This document shows positions 24,818 through 33,389 of a stretch of 64,000 bases of DNA, piece by piece. Source of the DNA: DASVTU01 sp036387415 (lineage in GTDB: Bacteria > Acidobacteriota > Blastocatellia > Pyrinomonadales > Pyrinomonadaceae); NCBI GenBank assembly GCA_036387415.1, contig DASVTU010000019.1:556884-620883 (forward strand). The letters run 5' to 3'. Below the pieces are notes generated by a model. It worked only from the letters and a program-made list of their open reading frames with translations. It had not been told where the DNA came from and ran no database searches. Made by a program: the position numbers and the translations under genes. Numbering within the stretch: position 1 is the stretch's first letter; every line of letters starts with the position of its first letter.

Positions 24818-25531
24818 TTAGGGTGTGCGCCGATTCGTGTTCGTGTTGGTCGGACGATTCGCGTTGGTGTTGCCGCGCGGCGTGTTAGCGTTGCGATTAT
24901 TCGCGTTGCCGCGATTGGCGTTTGCGTTGCGATTAATCGTCAACGTGTTTGCGTTGTTACGATTTCTCGAATCGCTGTTGGTGTTGCGGTTCGCATTACG
25001 ATTGCCGTTTGCGTTGTTCGTGTTGCGGTTGTTCGCGTTCTGGTTGTTGGCGTTCTTATTGGTGTTCTTGTTCGCGTTACGGTTTGTGTTTTTGTTGCTG
25101 CGGTCGCGGTTCTCGTTTCGGGCGGTGTTGGCGTTGTCGTCCGTGTTTCTCTTTTCGGGCGAAGCGTTGGGCGTGGGCTTGGCTTCTTCGACGGGCGCGT
25201 CCTCCGTCTTCTCCGGCATCTTGTCGCCTGACTCCTCGTTGGCGACGACGACGGCCACCGTCTGACCCTTCTTGACGACCTCGCCCGCGTGCGGCGACTG
25301 GTCGAGAATCGTGTCGGGTTTGGCGTCCGGTTTGTAACGCCGTGCGCGTTTGCGAATATTGAGACCCGTGCCTTCCAGAATCGACTGACCCGAAAGATAG
25401 TGCTGCCCGACCACTTCCGGCACCTGAACTTCGGGGCTGCGTAGCGAGAGATAAACCGTACCGGCCAGACCGAGCACGAAGGCGATGACGATGATAACGA
25501 CGATGCCGATTCTTCTTAACGCTGTGAACAT
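24818..25531 (-). CDS. Membrane-anchored PASTA-domain protein with Asn-rich tail
   Basis: The 237-residue protein has one transmembrane helix (about residues 8-30, IGIVVIIVIAFVLGLAGTVYL) and one clear PASTA domain (about 38-105: VQVPEVVGQHYLSGQSILE, ILDQSPHAGEVVKKGQTV). A tail of about 110 residues, almost entirely Asn plus Arg, Thr, Ala and Lys, follows. PASTA domains bind peptidoglycan stems or muropeptides. There is no kinase domain, yet the gene sits between rsmB and rpe, the place where the PASTA kinase PrkC lies in many bacteria. The ATG at 25529-25531 is chosen (GGGGGA just before it). The tail's function is unknown. Confidence 0.8.
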   Translation of the reverse strand: MFTALRRIGIVVIIVIAFVLGLAGTVYLSLRSPEVQVPEVVGQHYLSGQSILEGTGLNIRKRARRYKPDAKPDTILDQSPHAGEVVKKGQTVAVVVANEESGDKMPEKTEDAPVEEAKPTPNASPEKRNTDDNANTARNENRDRSNKNTNRNANKNTNKNANNQNANNRNTNNANGNRNANRNTNSDSRNRNNANTLTINRNANANRGNANNRNANTPRGNTNANRPTNTNTNRRTP

Positions 25532-25675
25532 CGTCCCCCGTTGCAAAGCCACTGTTTTTAACGTCTCTCCACGACCGCTTTCAAAATAACCCCTTGTACT
25601 AAGCGGCGGAGTCTAACATCGCCGCGCAACGCGCCGCAAGCAATCGTCAACCATCAAAATCCTTTTCAAAACGTG

Positions 25676-25793
25676 CCGCAGAGCCACGGAGATAGACAAA
25701 TGTAAAAAGCTCAAAGGCAAAAAGTGTCGCTCGTCCCTCTCCACTTTGCCGCTTTACTTTTTCCTTCCTTCATCTACGTGTCTCTGTAGCTGA
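25676..25793. repeat. Heptad-built inverted repeat element L (PASTA/rsmB gap)
   Basis: The left arm (25676-25727) has units such as GGAGATA, GTAAAAA and GCTCAAA. The right arm (25740-25792) is its imperfect complement (ACTTTGC, CGCTTTA, CTACGTGTCTCTG). These are longer arms than usual with more decay. Confidence 0.6.
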
Positions 25794-25799
25794 TTTTGG

Positions 25800-27173
25800 C
25801 TATGAAAATACGCGTTCAAACGCCACGACAAAAAAACCGTCCACACCGTCCGTCTGCGGCCACGTCCGCGCCGCGCCCGAACCGCTCACAAGATTGTCGG
25901 CAGCAGGCTTCGCCGCGACCTGTCTGAAATCCTTGTGCGCGGCGAGAAACGCGTTGATAACTTCTTCATTTTCTTCAAGTTCGACCGAGCAAGTCGAATA
26001 TACGAGGCGACCTCCGGGGCGCACCGTGCGAGCGACGCGGGAGAGTATGCGTTGCTGTTTGGCCGCCAATTCCGTGATGTCAGTGGGTGTGATGCGCCAG
26101 CGTATTTCGGGGTTGTGCCGTAGCGTGCCCGTCCCCGTGCACGGCGCATCGACGAGCGCACGGTCAAAACTCTCGTCCGCGAACGGCAACGCCTCCTCGG
26201 CATCGAGCACTACCGTCCGAATGTTCTGCAAACCGAGACGCGCCGCCGTCTCGTTCACAAGGCGCAGCCGATGCGCCCAACGGTCGCCCGCCACGACCCG
26301 CACCCCGTCGCCGCCGAGCAGGGCGATGTGCGTCGTCTTGCTGCCCGGCGCGGCGCACGCGTCGAGCACACGCTCGCCCGCACCCGCGCCCAACACATGC
26401 GCCACCAATTGCGACGCCTCATCCTGCATGTAAATCACGCCCTCGCTCGCCAATTCGCGCAACAACGCGCCGCCGCTCCCGCCCCGCACACGCCATCCGT
26501 CCGGCGCAATCCTCGACGCTTCCGCCACGACGCCCGCCGCGCCGAGACGCGCCAACACCTCGTCGCCCGTCGCGCGCAAACGATTGACACGAAAGCCGAC
26601 GGGCGGCGTCTCGTTGTTTGCACGCGCAAACGCCGACGCCGCCTCAGCGCCGAACGCACGCATCCAACGCCCGACGAGCCAAGACGGATGCGAAGTCTCC
26701 ACCGCGACGCGTTCGACCTCATCAGAGATATTCGCCGCCGGATTCCATTCGGGTTCGCGCGTCGAGCGGCGCAAGACTGCGTTGACGAATCCGGCTGCCG
26801 AACGCAGACGCGCTTCGTGTACGAGATTGACCGACTCATTGACTGCCGCCGAAGCCGGAACGCGCGACAGGAAGCGTAGCTGATACAAGCCCAAACGCAG
26901 AGCGCGCCGCGCCGGAGCATCAATCTCCGCCGCCGCGCGCCCCGCCAGATGTTCCATCAAGCGGTCGAGCCACAACTGCCGACGCAAACAACCGAGCACC
27001 AACTCGTAACACAACGCGCGGTCGTCCGCACGCAACTCCTCCGCCACGCTCGCCAGCAACGGCGCGGCAAAAGCTTCCTCATCCTCCACACGTCGCAAAA
27101 TCTCAAACGCCGCACGCCGCGCGGGCGATGCTTTACGCGCAATATGTGCGGACGACGCCCGATGCGCCTTCAT
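25800..27173 (-). CDS. rsmB: 16S rRNA (cytosine-967-C5)-methyltransferase
   Basis: The 457-residue protein has an N-terminal NusB-like RNA-binding domain (ARRAAFEILRRVEDEEAF) and a C-terminal SAM domain with DACAAPGSKTTHIA near residue 278, the catalytic DAPCTGTGTLRHNP near residue 345, and YSTCSVELEENEEV with the second catalytic Cys near residue 398. It methylates C967 of 16S rRNA. Its ATG overlaps the fmt stop (ATGA), the widespread fmt-rsmB pair. Confidence 0.95.
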   Translation of the reverse strand: MKAHRASSAHIARKASPARRAAFEILRRVEDEEAFAAPLLASVAEELRADDRALCYELVLGCLRRQLWLDRLMEHLAGRAAAEIDAPARRALRLGLYQLRFLSRVPASAAVNESVNLVHEARLRSAAGFVNAVLRRSTREPEWNPAANISDEVERVAVETSHPSWLVGRWMRAFGAEAASAFARANNETPPVGFRVNRLRATGDEVLARLGAAGVVAEASRIAPDGWRVRGGSGGALLRELASEGVIYMQDEASQLVAHVLGAGAGERVLDACAAPGSKTTHIALLGGDGVRVVAGDRWAHRLRLVNETAARLGLQNIRTVVLDAEEALPFADESFDRALVDAPCTGTGTLRHNPEIRWRITPTDITELAAKQQRILSRVARTVRPGGRLVYSTCSVELEENEEVINAFLAAHKDFRQVAAKPAADNLVSGSGAARTWPQTDGVDGFFVVAFERVFS

Positions 27174-28150
27174 CCCATCCTCTCGCCGGGGCGCGCGTGC
27201 GTCCCATTGAGGAAATCACGCGCGCTCATGCGTCGCTTGCCCTCCGGCTGCACCTCGAACACTTCGAGAACACTCCCTTCGCCGCATCCGACGATGATTT
27301 TATCTACATACGCCACGACAATCTCACCCGCCGCGATGTCAACAACACCGACCGCCTTATCCGTTTGATTATCGACAGCCATCCTCCATTGCGCGCTCGC
27401 CGCTGCGTGTGCCCTCGCCCGCCAGATAATCAGACGTTGCCCGCGAAACGCCGTGTAAGCCGTCGGCCACGGCTGAAAGCCGCGCACGCGCCTTTCGATT
27501 TCAAACGCGCTCATCGTCCAATCAATCCGCCCGTCTTCGCGTCGTAGGATAGGCGCGTGCGTCGCCTCCGCGTCGTTCTGCGCGTGCGGCTCAATCTCGT
27601 CGAGACGTTTGAGTGTCTCACTCAATAACTCCGCGCCCGTCTCCGCGAGACGCCCCAACAATTCGGGCGCAGTCTCCACGTCGCCGATTTCGGTCGCGCG
27701 TTGCAAAAGAATCGCGCCCGTGTCCAAGCCCTCGTCAATCAACATCGTCGTCACGCCCGTCTGACGCTCGCCGCGCACCATCGCCCAATTAACCGGAGCT
27801 GCGCCCCTGTATTTCGGCAGTAAAGAAAAGTGCACATTGATGCAGCCGCGACGCGGCGCACGCAAAAACGCCTCCGGCAAGATTCGCCCGTATGCTACGA
27901 CCACCGCCACGTCTGCATCATGCGACGCAAACAACTCGCGCGCTTCGTCCGTTCTAATCTTCGACGGTTGATGCACCGTCAACCCCTGCGCCGTCGCCCA
28001 CTCCTTGACCGGCGGCGACGCGAGTTTATTACCACGCCCCGCAGGTCTATCCGGCTGCGTCCAGACGGCGGCCACCTCATGCCCGTCCTCGACGCACCGC
28101 TGCAACGTCGGCACCGCGCTCCACGGCGTTCCCATGAAAACTAAGCGCAT
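27170..28150 (-). CDS. fmt: Methionyl-tRNA formyltransferase
   Basis: The 326-residue protein starts MRLVFMGTP and has the formyl-transfer signature VVVAYGRILPEAFL near residue 88 and NVHFSLLPKYRGAAPVNWA near residue 107, plus the C-terminal beta-barrel. It formylates initiator Met-tRNA. The ATG at 28148-28150 is chosen over one three codons upstream because family members begin MR(L/I)(V/A)FMGTP. fmt is followed by rsmB with a four-base overlap. Its usual partner def is present but separated by pruA. Confidence 0.95.
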   Translation of the reverse strand: MRLVFMGTPWSAVPTLQRCVEDGHEVAAVWTQPDRPAGRGNKLASPPVKEWATAQGLTVHQPSKIRTDEARELFASHDADVAVVVAYGRILPEAFLRAPRRGCINVHFSLLPKYRGAAPVNWAMVRGERQTGVTTMLIDEGLDTGAILLQRATEIGDVETAPELLGRLAETGAELLSETLKRLDEIEPHAQNDAEATHAPILRREDGRIDWTMSAFEIERRVRGFQPWPTAYTAFRGQRLIIWRARAHAAASAQWRMAVDNQTDKAVGVVDIAAGEIVVAYVDKIIVGCGEGSVLEVFEVQPEGKRRMSARDFLNGTHARPGERMG

Positions 28151-28153
28151 AAG

Positions 28154-28244
28154 AATCATTTATTCATTTACTCATCGACTCATTGACTCATTGTGTGGTC
28201 GTTAATCAATGAATCAATGAACCGATGCGCCAATGAACCAATTT
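28154..28244. repeat. Octad-built inverted repeat element M (fmt/pruA gap)
   Basis: Period 8 instead of 7. The left arm (28156-28193) has units CTCATCGA and CTCATTGA. The right arm (28203-28243) has AATCAATG, AACCGATG and CGCCAATG. Loop about 9 bases. Same family as element N on the other side of pruA. Confidence 0.8.
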
Positions 28245-28245
28245 C

Positions 28246-29835
28246 TTAGATTGCCTCCCGTTTCTCTTTGTTGCTGTAGCCGGGGCGAATCTTTTCGGCG
28301 GTGAGTTTGGCCTGCATGAAGAGGCCGAGGTAGTCGCGGCCTCCGGCTTTGGAGTCTGTGCCGGACATGTTGAAACCGCCGAAGGGATGGACGCCGACAA
28401 GCGCGCCCGTACACTTGCGATTCAGATAGAGATTGCCGACGTGGAATTCGCGTCGCGCGCGTTCGAGTTTCTCATCGTCGTTGGTGTAGACCGCACCCGT
28501 CAATCCGTATTCGGTATCGTTGGCGATGCGAAGCGCGTGGTCGAAATCGTCTGCGCGAATGACGGCGAGGACGGGGCCGAAAATCTCCTCCTGTTCGATG
28601 CGGTCACCGGGTTTGACATTGGCGATAACGGTCGGCTCGATGAAGAACCCTTGCTCACCGTCGGAGCCGCCGCCCGCGACGAGGCGACCGCCGTCCTGTT
28701 GTCCTTTCTCGATGTACTCGCTGATGGTCTTGAAAGCCTTGTTGTTGATGACGGCGCTCAAATTCGTCGCGGGGTCGGTGGGGTCGCCGAGTCGGAGTTT
28801 GGCGGTGCGTTCGACGATTTTTTCGACCATCGGCTCATACACGTCGGCGTGAATAATCGCGCGCGAGCAGGCCGAGCATTTCTGTCCCTGAAAACCGAAG
28901 GCCGACTGGACAACTCCGGTCGCCGCGTCGTCGAGGTCTGTATCGCTATCGACGACGATGGCGTCCTTGCCGCCCATCTCGGCCACGACGCGCTTAATCC
29001 AGATTTGACCCTCCTGCGCCTTCGCCGCGCGCTCGTTGATACGCAGGCCAATCTCCTTCGAGCCTGTGAAGGCGACATAACGCGTCTTCGGATGGTCAAC
29101 AATGGTGTCGCCCACTTCGCCGCCCGCGCCCGTCATAAAGTTGACGACGCCCGCAGGCATTCCGGCCTGTTCCAGTATCTCGTAGAACTTGTAGGCGATG
29201 GTCGGCGCGTCCGACGAAGGCTTCAAGACGACTGTGTTGCCCGTCACCATCGACGCGCCCGTCATGCCTGCCATAATCGCCAGAGGGAAATTCCACGGCG
29301 GTATCACGACGCCGACGCCGAGCGCGATGTATTCGAGTCGGTTCTCTTCACCTTCGATTTTCGTCAGAGGTTGCGGCGCGGCATAGCGCAACATTTCGCG
29401 CGCGTAGAACTCGCAGAAATCAATCGCCTCCGCCGTGTCGCCGTCGGCCTCCGCCCACGTCTTCCCGACTTCAAAAATCATCCACGCGCTCATCTCATGC
29501 TTGCGCTCGCGTAGGATTTGTGCGGCGCGAAAAAGGATTCCGGCGCGGTCTTCGGCGGGCGTGAAGCGCCACGTCTGAAAGACTTCGCTCGCCGTCTCGA
29601 CGGCGCGACGCGCGAGTTCCTCCGTCGCTTTCTGGAAACGCCCGACCACCTCCGTCTTCTTGGCCGGATTGATGCTCTCAAACTTCTTCTCCGTCGTGAT
29701 GCGCTCGCCGCCAATCACCAACGGATACTCGCGCCCCAATTCCGCGCGCACCTTCTCTATCGCCGCACGCATTGCTGCGGCATTCTCTTCTTGCCCGAAA
29801 TCCGTAAACGCCTCGTTCCGAAATTCGCTCTCCAT
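28246..29835 (-). CDS. pruA: 1-pyrroline-5-carboxylate (glutamate-semialdehyde) dehydrogenase
   Basis: The 529-residue protein is an aldehyde dehydrogenase of the RocA/PruA group: PWNFPLAIMAGM near residue 175, FTGSKEIGLRI, catalytic Glu in VVAEMGGKDAIVVD and catalytic Cys in GFQGQKCSACSR near residue 325. It oxidises glutamate-5-semialdehyde to glutamate in proline breakdown. The ATG at 29833-29835 is chosen because GGAG lies seven bases before it; another ATG two codons upstream is too close to that SD. It sits alone between def and fmt, bracketed by two octad repeat elements of the same family. Confidence 0.93.
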   Translation of the reverse strand: MESEFRNEAFTDFGQEENAAAMRAAIEKVRAELGREYPLVIGGERITTEKKFESINPAKKTEVVGRFQKATEELARRAVETASEVFQTWRFTPAEDRAGILFRAAQILRERKHEMSAWMIFEVGKTWAEADGDTAEAIDFCEFYAREMLRYAAPQPLTKIEGEENRLEYIALGVGVVIPPWNFPLAIMAGMTGASMVTGNTVVLKPSSDAPTIAYKFYEILEQAGMPAGVVNFMTGAGGEVGDTIVDHPKTRYVAFTGSKEIGLRINERAAKAQEGQIWIKRVVAEMGGKDAIVVDSDTDLDDAATGVVQSAFGFQGQKCSACSRAIIHADVYEPMVEKIVERTAKLRLGDPTDPATNLSAVINNKAFKTISEYIEKGQQDGGRLVAGGGSDGEQGFFIEPTVIANVKPGDRIEQEEIFGPVLAVIRADDFDHALRIANDTEYGLTGAVYTNDDEKLERARREFHVGNLYLNRKCTGALVGVHPFGGFNMSGTDSKAGGRDYLGLFMQAKLTAEKIRPGYSNKEKREAI

Positions 29836-29856
29836 AGACATACTCCAATCAGAAAT

Positions 29857-29936
29857 GATGAACCAAAATTTACTCATCGGTTCATTGACTCAATTTCTCA
29901 TCGAAGAAGTGAATCAATGAGCCGATGAACGGACGC
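29857..29936. repeat. Octad-built inverted repeat element N (pruA/def gap)
   Basis: Period 8. The left arm (29866-29903) has units ACTCATCG, GTTCATTG and ACTCAATT. The right arm (29908-29936) has GAATCAATG, AGCCGATG. Same unit family as element M. Loop is about 5 bases. Confidence 0.78.
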
Positions 29937-29983
29937 GACAAAGAATCAATTTCTTTTCATGCTATCACACACCGGACGCAAAA

Positions 29984-30016
29984 GCGCGGTCGCCGCTTTG
30001 CAGCATGCGACCGCGC
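29984..30016 (-). terminator. Intrinsic terminator after def
   Basis: GCGCGGTCGC (29984-29993) pairs perfectly with GCGACCGCGC (30007-30016). On the minus strand the stem is followed by TTTTGCG. It lies 30 bases after the def stop. Confidence 0.75.
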
Positions 30017-30045
30017 CTGTCAAGATTCGTCTTGCGCCGCGCGCC

Positions 30046-30561
30046 TTAAATCCAACGCTCCGTCTTCATCAACTTCTTGATTTTGCGTTGCACCATCGCG
30101 CGTTTGAGCGGCGTCGTGCGGTCGAGAAAGACGATGCCGTCGCAGTGGTCTGTTTCATGCAACATGCAACGCGCTGTGAGTTCCAGACCGTCAATCTCAA
30201 ACTCTTCGCCCGACAAGTCCTGCGCCCTGACGACCGCCCGTAACGAACGCTTCACGGGAAAGAAGACGCCCGGAAATGACAGACAACCCTCGTCGCCCGT
30301 CTGGTCGCCTTCGACGCGCAAGACCATCGGATTAATCAACGCGACGCGTTGCGCGGGGTCGTTGCCCGCCGAACAATCCATCACAAACAGTCGCTTCGAT
30401 ACGCCCACCTGCGGCGCGGCCAAACCCACGCCGCGCGCCGCATACATCGTCTCAAACATATTGGCGACCAGCCGCTTCAGCCCGTCGTCAAATTCCGTCA
30501 CGACATCGCCCGGCGTCTCAAGCACCGCCTCGCCATACTTCGCAATCTTCAACAAAGACAT
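30046..30561 (-). CDS. def: Peptide deformylase
   Basis: The 171-residue product has all three deformylase motifs: GVGLAAPQVG near residue 43, EGCLSFPG near residue 90 with the metal Cys, and HETDHCDGIVF near residue 133 with the two metal His and catalytic Glu. It removes the N-formyl group from new proteins. The start MSLLKIAKYGEAVLETP at 30559-30561 fits the family; a longer frame adds 18 residues. fmt, which makes the substrate group, is one gene away. Confidence 0.94.
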   Translation of the reverse strand: MSLLKIAKYGEAVLETPGDVVTEFDDGLKRLVANMFETMYAARGVGLAAPQVGVSKRLFVMDCSAGNDPAQRVALINPMVLRVEGDQTGDEGCLSFPGVFFPVKRSLRAVVRAQDLSGEEFEIDGLELTARCMLHETDHCDGIVFLDRTTPLKRAMVQRKIKKLMKTERWI

Positions 30562-30670
30562 TTCCAATCTCACCCCTGAATCCATCAATCGAAACCGCGC
30601 ATCAAAAGCGCGCACGTCACCCTCGTCAGTATTTTGATATTACGACAAATAACACCGCCGCGCCAACGCG

Positions 30671-30689
30671 CTGAGAATCTCGTTCTCAG
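30671..30689 (-). terminator. Hairpin at the end of the enoyl-CoA hydratase gene
   Basis: CTGAGAA (30671-30677) and TTCTCAG (30683-30689) form a perfect 7-bp stem with a five-base loop overlapping the stop codon. No T-run follows, so termination is only a possibility. Confidence 0.35.
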
Positions 30690-31516
30690 TCGCTCTCGTC
30701 GCGCGATGATTGACCGAAGATGGGCTTGCGTTTCTGCATGAAGGCGGCAACGCCTTCGCGGAAATCGGGCGAGTGGAAGCATTGATTTTGATTAACGGCT
30801 TCAAAATCGAGCGCGGCGGCGAGGTCTCCGCCGACGCTGCGGTTAAGGGCTTCTTTGATTTTGGCGAGCGCGGGTTGCGGCGCGTTTTTGAACTGTCCGG
30901 CCAATTTGTTGACCGTCGCGTCGAGTTCTTCAAATGCGACGACGCGGTTAACGAGTCCGAATCGTTCAGCTTCTGCGGCGTCAATCTGCTCGCCCGTCGC
31001 CATCAACTCGAAGGCTTTGGCATAGCCGACGCGTCGCGGCAGAAAATAGGTTGAGCCGCCGTCGGGCATGAGGCCGATTTTGATGAAGCCGAGTCCGAAG
31101 GAGGATTGCGTGGAGGCAATCACTACGTCGCAGGCGAGCGCGTAGCTGCAACCGATACCGACTGCCGCGCCGTGTACGCGCGCGATAATCGGCTTCGGCA
31201 GAGCGCGCATGCCGAGAATCGCCGGAGTCGTATGCTCGCGCAAGTGCTTGGTGACATCGAAGGCGGCGATGTCGCCCGCGCCCGCCGCGAAGAGGTCTGC
31301 GCCTGCCGAGAAGGCTTCGCCCGCGCCGCTCAGGATGACGACGCGCGAGGCGTCGTCCGCCGATTCACGGATGGCATCGGCAAAGAGTTCAAACATCTCG
31401 AAATCGACCGAGTTGCGTCGTTCAGGACGGTTGAAGGTGATGCGCTTGATTCCGTCTTCGAGCGAGACGAGAAGTTTTTCCGAATTTGAACTCACAGTTT
31501 TTTCCTCTGCCGTCAC
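30686..31516 (-). CDS. Enoyl-CoA hydratase/isomerase family protein
   Basis: The 276-residue crotonase-fold protein has the oxyanion-hole segments AFSAGADLFAAGAGD near residue 62 and HGAAVGIGCSYALACD near residue 112. The active-site region is FIKIGLMPDGGSTYFLPRRVG near residue 140. The PDGGS form resembles PaaG-like isomerases more than classic hydratases, which keep Glu in this region. The substrate is unknown. The GTG at 31514-31516 is taken as start: GGGAG lies eight bases upstream and it overlaps the stop of the preceding gene (GTGA). An ATG at 31535-31537 is the alternative. Confidence 0.82.
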   Translation of the reverse strand: MTAEEKTVSSNSEKLLVSLEDGIKRITFNRPERRNSVDFEMFELFADAIRESADDASRVVILSGAGEAFSAGADLFAAGAGDIAAFDVTKHLREHTTPAILGMRALPKPIIARVHGAAVGIGCSYALACDVVIASTQSSFGLGFIKIGLMPDGGSTYFLPRRVGYAKAFELMATGEQIDAAEAERFGLVNRVVAFEELDATVNKLAGQFKNAPQPALAKIKEALNRSVGGDLAAALDFEAVNQNQCFHSPDFREGVAAFMQKRKPIFGQSSRDESD

Positions 31517-32151
31517 ATTATTTCTCCCATCCGACACTGTAACGCATACTTTTTGAGTTCCTCATCCAAGTCCGTGTGCGCGGCCAAAAACTCGTCGATG
31601 GTCTTCTCCAACTCTGGATGTTTCAAGTGGCCGAGTCCGTGCAGCGCGCTCATGCGGCAATCGCGCGAATCGAGATAGAGAATCCGCTTGAGCGTCTCGA
31701 ACATGGCCTGTTGGACGCGTGCGCCGTTCTTGTCTTCCGGCTTGCCGCCCGTCATGTGATAGCCGTAGGCCAGCACGTCCCACCACATAAAACAGGATGT
31801 CTCAAGCGCATCGACGGCGAAGAAACGTTCAAAGAGGTCGCCTATCGACACGATGAGTTCGCGTCGGAGTTTCCACGGCAAGTTCTTTTGCCAGAGTAGG
31901 CCACGGAAACTGACGAAACAGAGCAGGGTCGGAACGAACCAGAACGCTTGCTCAAGTTGCTCGCGGCTGTATCTTTCAAACAGGAACGATGGCTCGCGGA
32001 AAAGGCGTATCAGATAACGAACCAGCTTCACGCCGTCGCTCGCGTAATACTCCCACTCGTCGCTCCAATGCCACGCAGGTTTCGTGACCGGATGATTGAA
32101 AATGAATTCAACCCACTCCTCGAAAGTTAATTCAGTAATGTCAATCGCCAT
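31513..32151 (-). CDS. Conserved-type protein of unknown function, HEAT-like C-terminus
   Basis: I do not recognise this 212-residue protein. It is rich in aromatic residues in its first half (FEEWVEFIFNHPVTKPAWHWSDEWEYY). From about residue 150 it shows a repeat-like helical pattern (LYLDSRDCRMSALHGLGHLKHPELEKTIDEFL) that resembles a HEAT unit. No signal peptide or membrane segment is visible, so it is likely cytoplasmic. Its stop overlaps the enoyl-CoA hydratase start, suggesting coupling. aroC lies 57 bases upstream on the same strand. Confidence 0.65.
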   Translation of the reverse strand: MAIDITELTFEEWVEFIFNHPVTKPAWHWSDEWEYYASDGVKLVRYLIRLFREPSFLFERYSREQLEQAFWFVPTLLCFVSFRGLLWQKNLPWKLRRELIVSIGDLFERFFAVDALETSCFMWWDVLAYGYHMTGGKPEDKNGARVQQAMFETLKRILYLDSRDCRMSALHGLGHLKHPELEKTIDEFLAAHTDLDEELKKYALQCRMGEIM

Positions 32152-32208
32152 CACAAACGCGGTCTACTTCGGCGACCGCTTGCACGATTAAAGTCTCTGC
32201 TGCTCCCT

Positions 32209-33378
32209 TCAGTAGCGGCGCAACTGTTCGCGGTAGCCATCGAAGTTGTAACGCATTTCGCCCATGCTGTCGCCGCCGAACTTCGCACGCATCGCATCCG
32301 CCAAAACGAGCGCCACCATCGCTTCACCAATCACGCCCGCAGCCGGAACCGCCGTCACGTCTGAACGCTCGAACGCCGCCGACTCTTCCTCTTTCGTATC
32401 AATGTCAACCGAGCGGAGTGCACGTCTGAGCGTCGAGATGGGCTTGAGAAACCCCTGCACGCGCAACTCCTCGCCGTTCGTGATGCCGCCTTCCAGACCT
32501 CCCGCGCGGTTCGTGTGGCGTCGAAACTGCTCCGCATCGCGGTCGTATGCAATCTCGTCGTGCACACTTGAACCCGGCAGTGCCGCGCCCGCCACGCCCG
32601 CGCCAATGGCAACCGCCTTGACCGCCGGAATCGACATCACGGACTGCGCCAAACGTCCATCCAATTTTTCATCCCAGGATGTGTGCGAGCCGAGTCCCGC
32701 GACGACTCCGCGCGCGACGACTTCAAAGATGCCGCCCAGTGTGTCGCCCGCCTGTCGTTTCTCGTCGATGAGGACGACCATCTCCGCCTGTGCCTGCGCG
32801 TCGGCGCAACGCAGCGGCGCATCGTCTGGAATCTCTGCGATTGCGTCCCAACCGATTTCCAGTGGCTTCGCAGGCACGCCGCCGAGTTGGATGACATGGC
32901 TGCGGATTTCCACATCGAATGCGGCGAGCAGTTGCTTCGCCAACGCTCCGCACGCCACACGCGCCGCCGTCTCACGCGCCGACGCCCGCTCAAGAATGTT
33001 TCGCAAATCACGCGCGCCGAATTTTTGCCCGCCCGCCAAATCCGCATGACCGGGGCGCGGACGCTTCACGCGTCGCGACTTCTCAGGCGCAACCTCGCGC
33101 GCCTCCGAAGACATTACCTCCGTCCAGTTTTTCCAATCCTTGTTTTCAATCATGAGCGCGACGGGCGAGCCGAGCGTCAGCCCGTGGCGCACGCCGCTCA
33201 GAATCTCCGCGCGGTCGCGCTCAATCTTCATCCGCCCGCCGCGACCGTAGCCCCACTGTCGTCGCTCCAATTCACGATTAATCCCTTCCGCATCGACCGC
33301 CAAACCCGCAGGCAGACCCTCGACCAACGCGACCAACGCGCGTCCATGCGATTCTCCGGCAGTAGTAAATCTGAACAT
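32209..33378 (-). CDS. aroC: Chorismate synthase
   Basis: The 389-residue protein shows the AroC signatures: FTTAGESHGRALVALVEGLPAG at the N-terminus, RPRPGHADLAGGQKFGARDLRNILERASARETAARVA around residue 110, and VRGFLKP-type and SVDIDT segments further on, with the late catalytic D in AERSDVTAVPAAGVIGEA. It makes chorismate from EPSP using reduced FMN. It is the only shikimate gene in the window. Only 11 bases separate it from the next upstream gene, so the two are likely cotranscribed. Confidence 0.94.
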   Translation of the reverse strand: MFRFTTAGESHGRALVALVEGLPAGLAVDAEGINRELERRQWGYGRGGRMKIERDRAEILSGVRHGLTLGSPVALMIENKDWKNWTEVMSSEAREVAPEKSRRVKRPRPGHADLAGGQKFGARDLRNILERASARETAARVACGALAKQLLAAFDVEIRSHVIQLGGVPAKPLEIGWDAIAEIPDDAPLRCADAQAQAEMVVLIDEKRQAGDTLGGIFEVVARGVVAGLGSHTSWDEKLDGRLAQSVMSIPAVKAVAIGAGVAGAALPGSSVHDEIAYDRDAEQFRRHTNRAGGLEGGITNGEELRVQGFLKPISTLRRALRSVDIDTKEEESAAFERSDVTAVPAAGVIGEAMVALVLADAMRAKFGGDSMGEMRYNFDGYREQLRRY

Positions 33379-33389
33379 AGCTTCAAATT

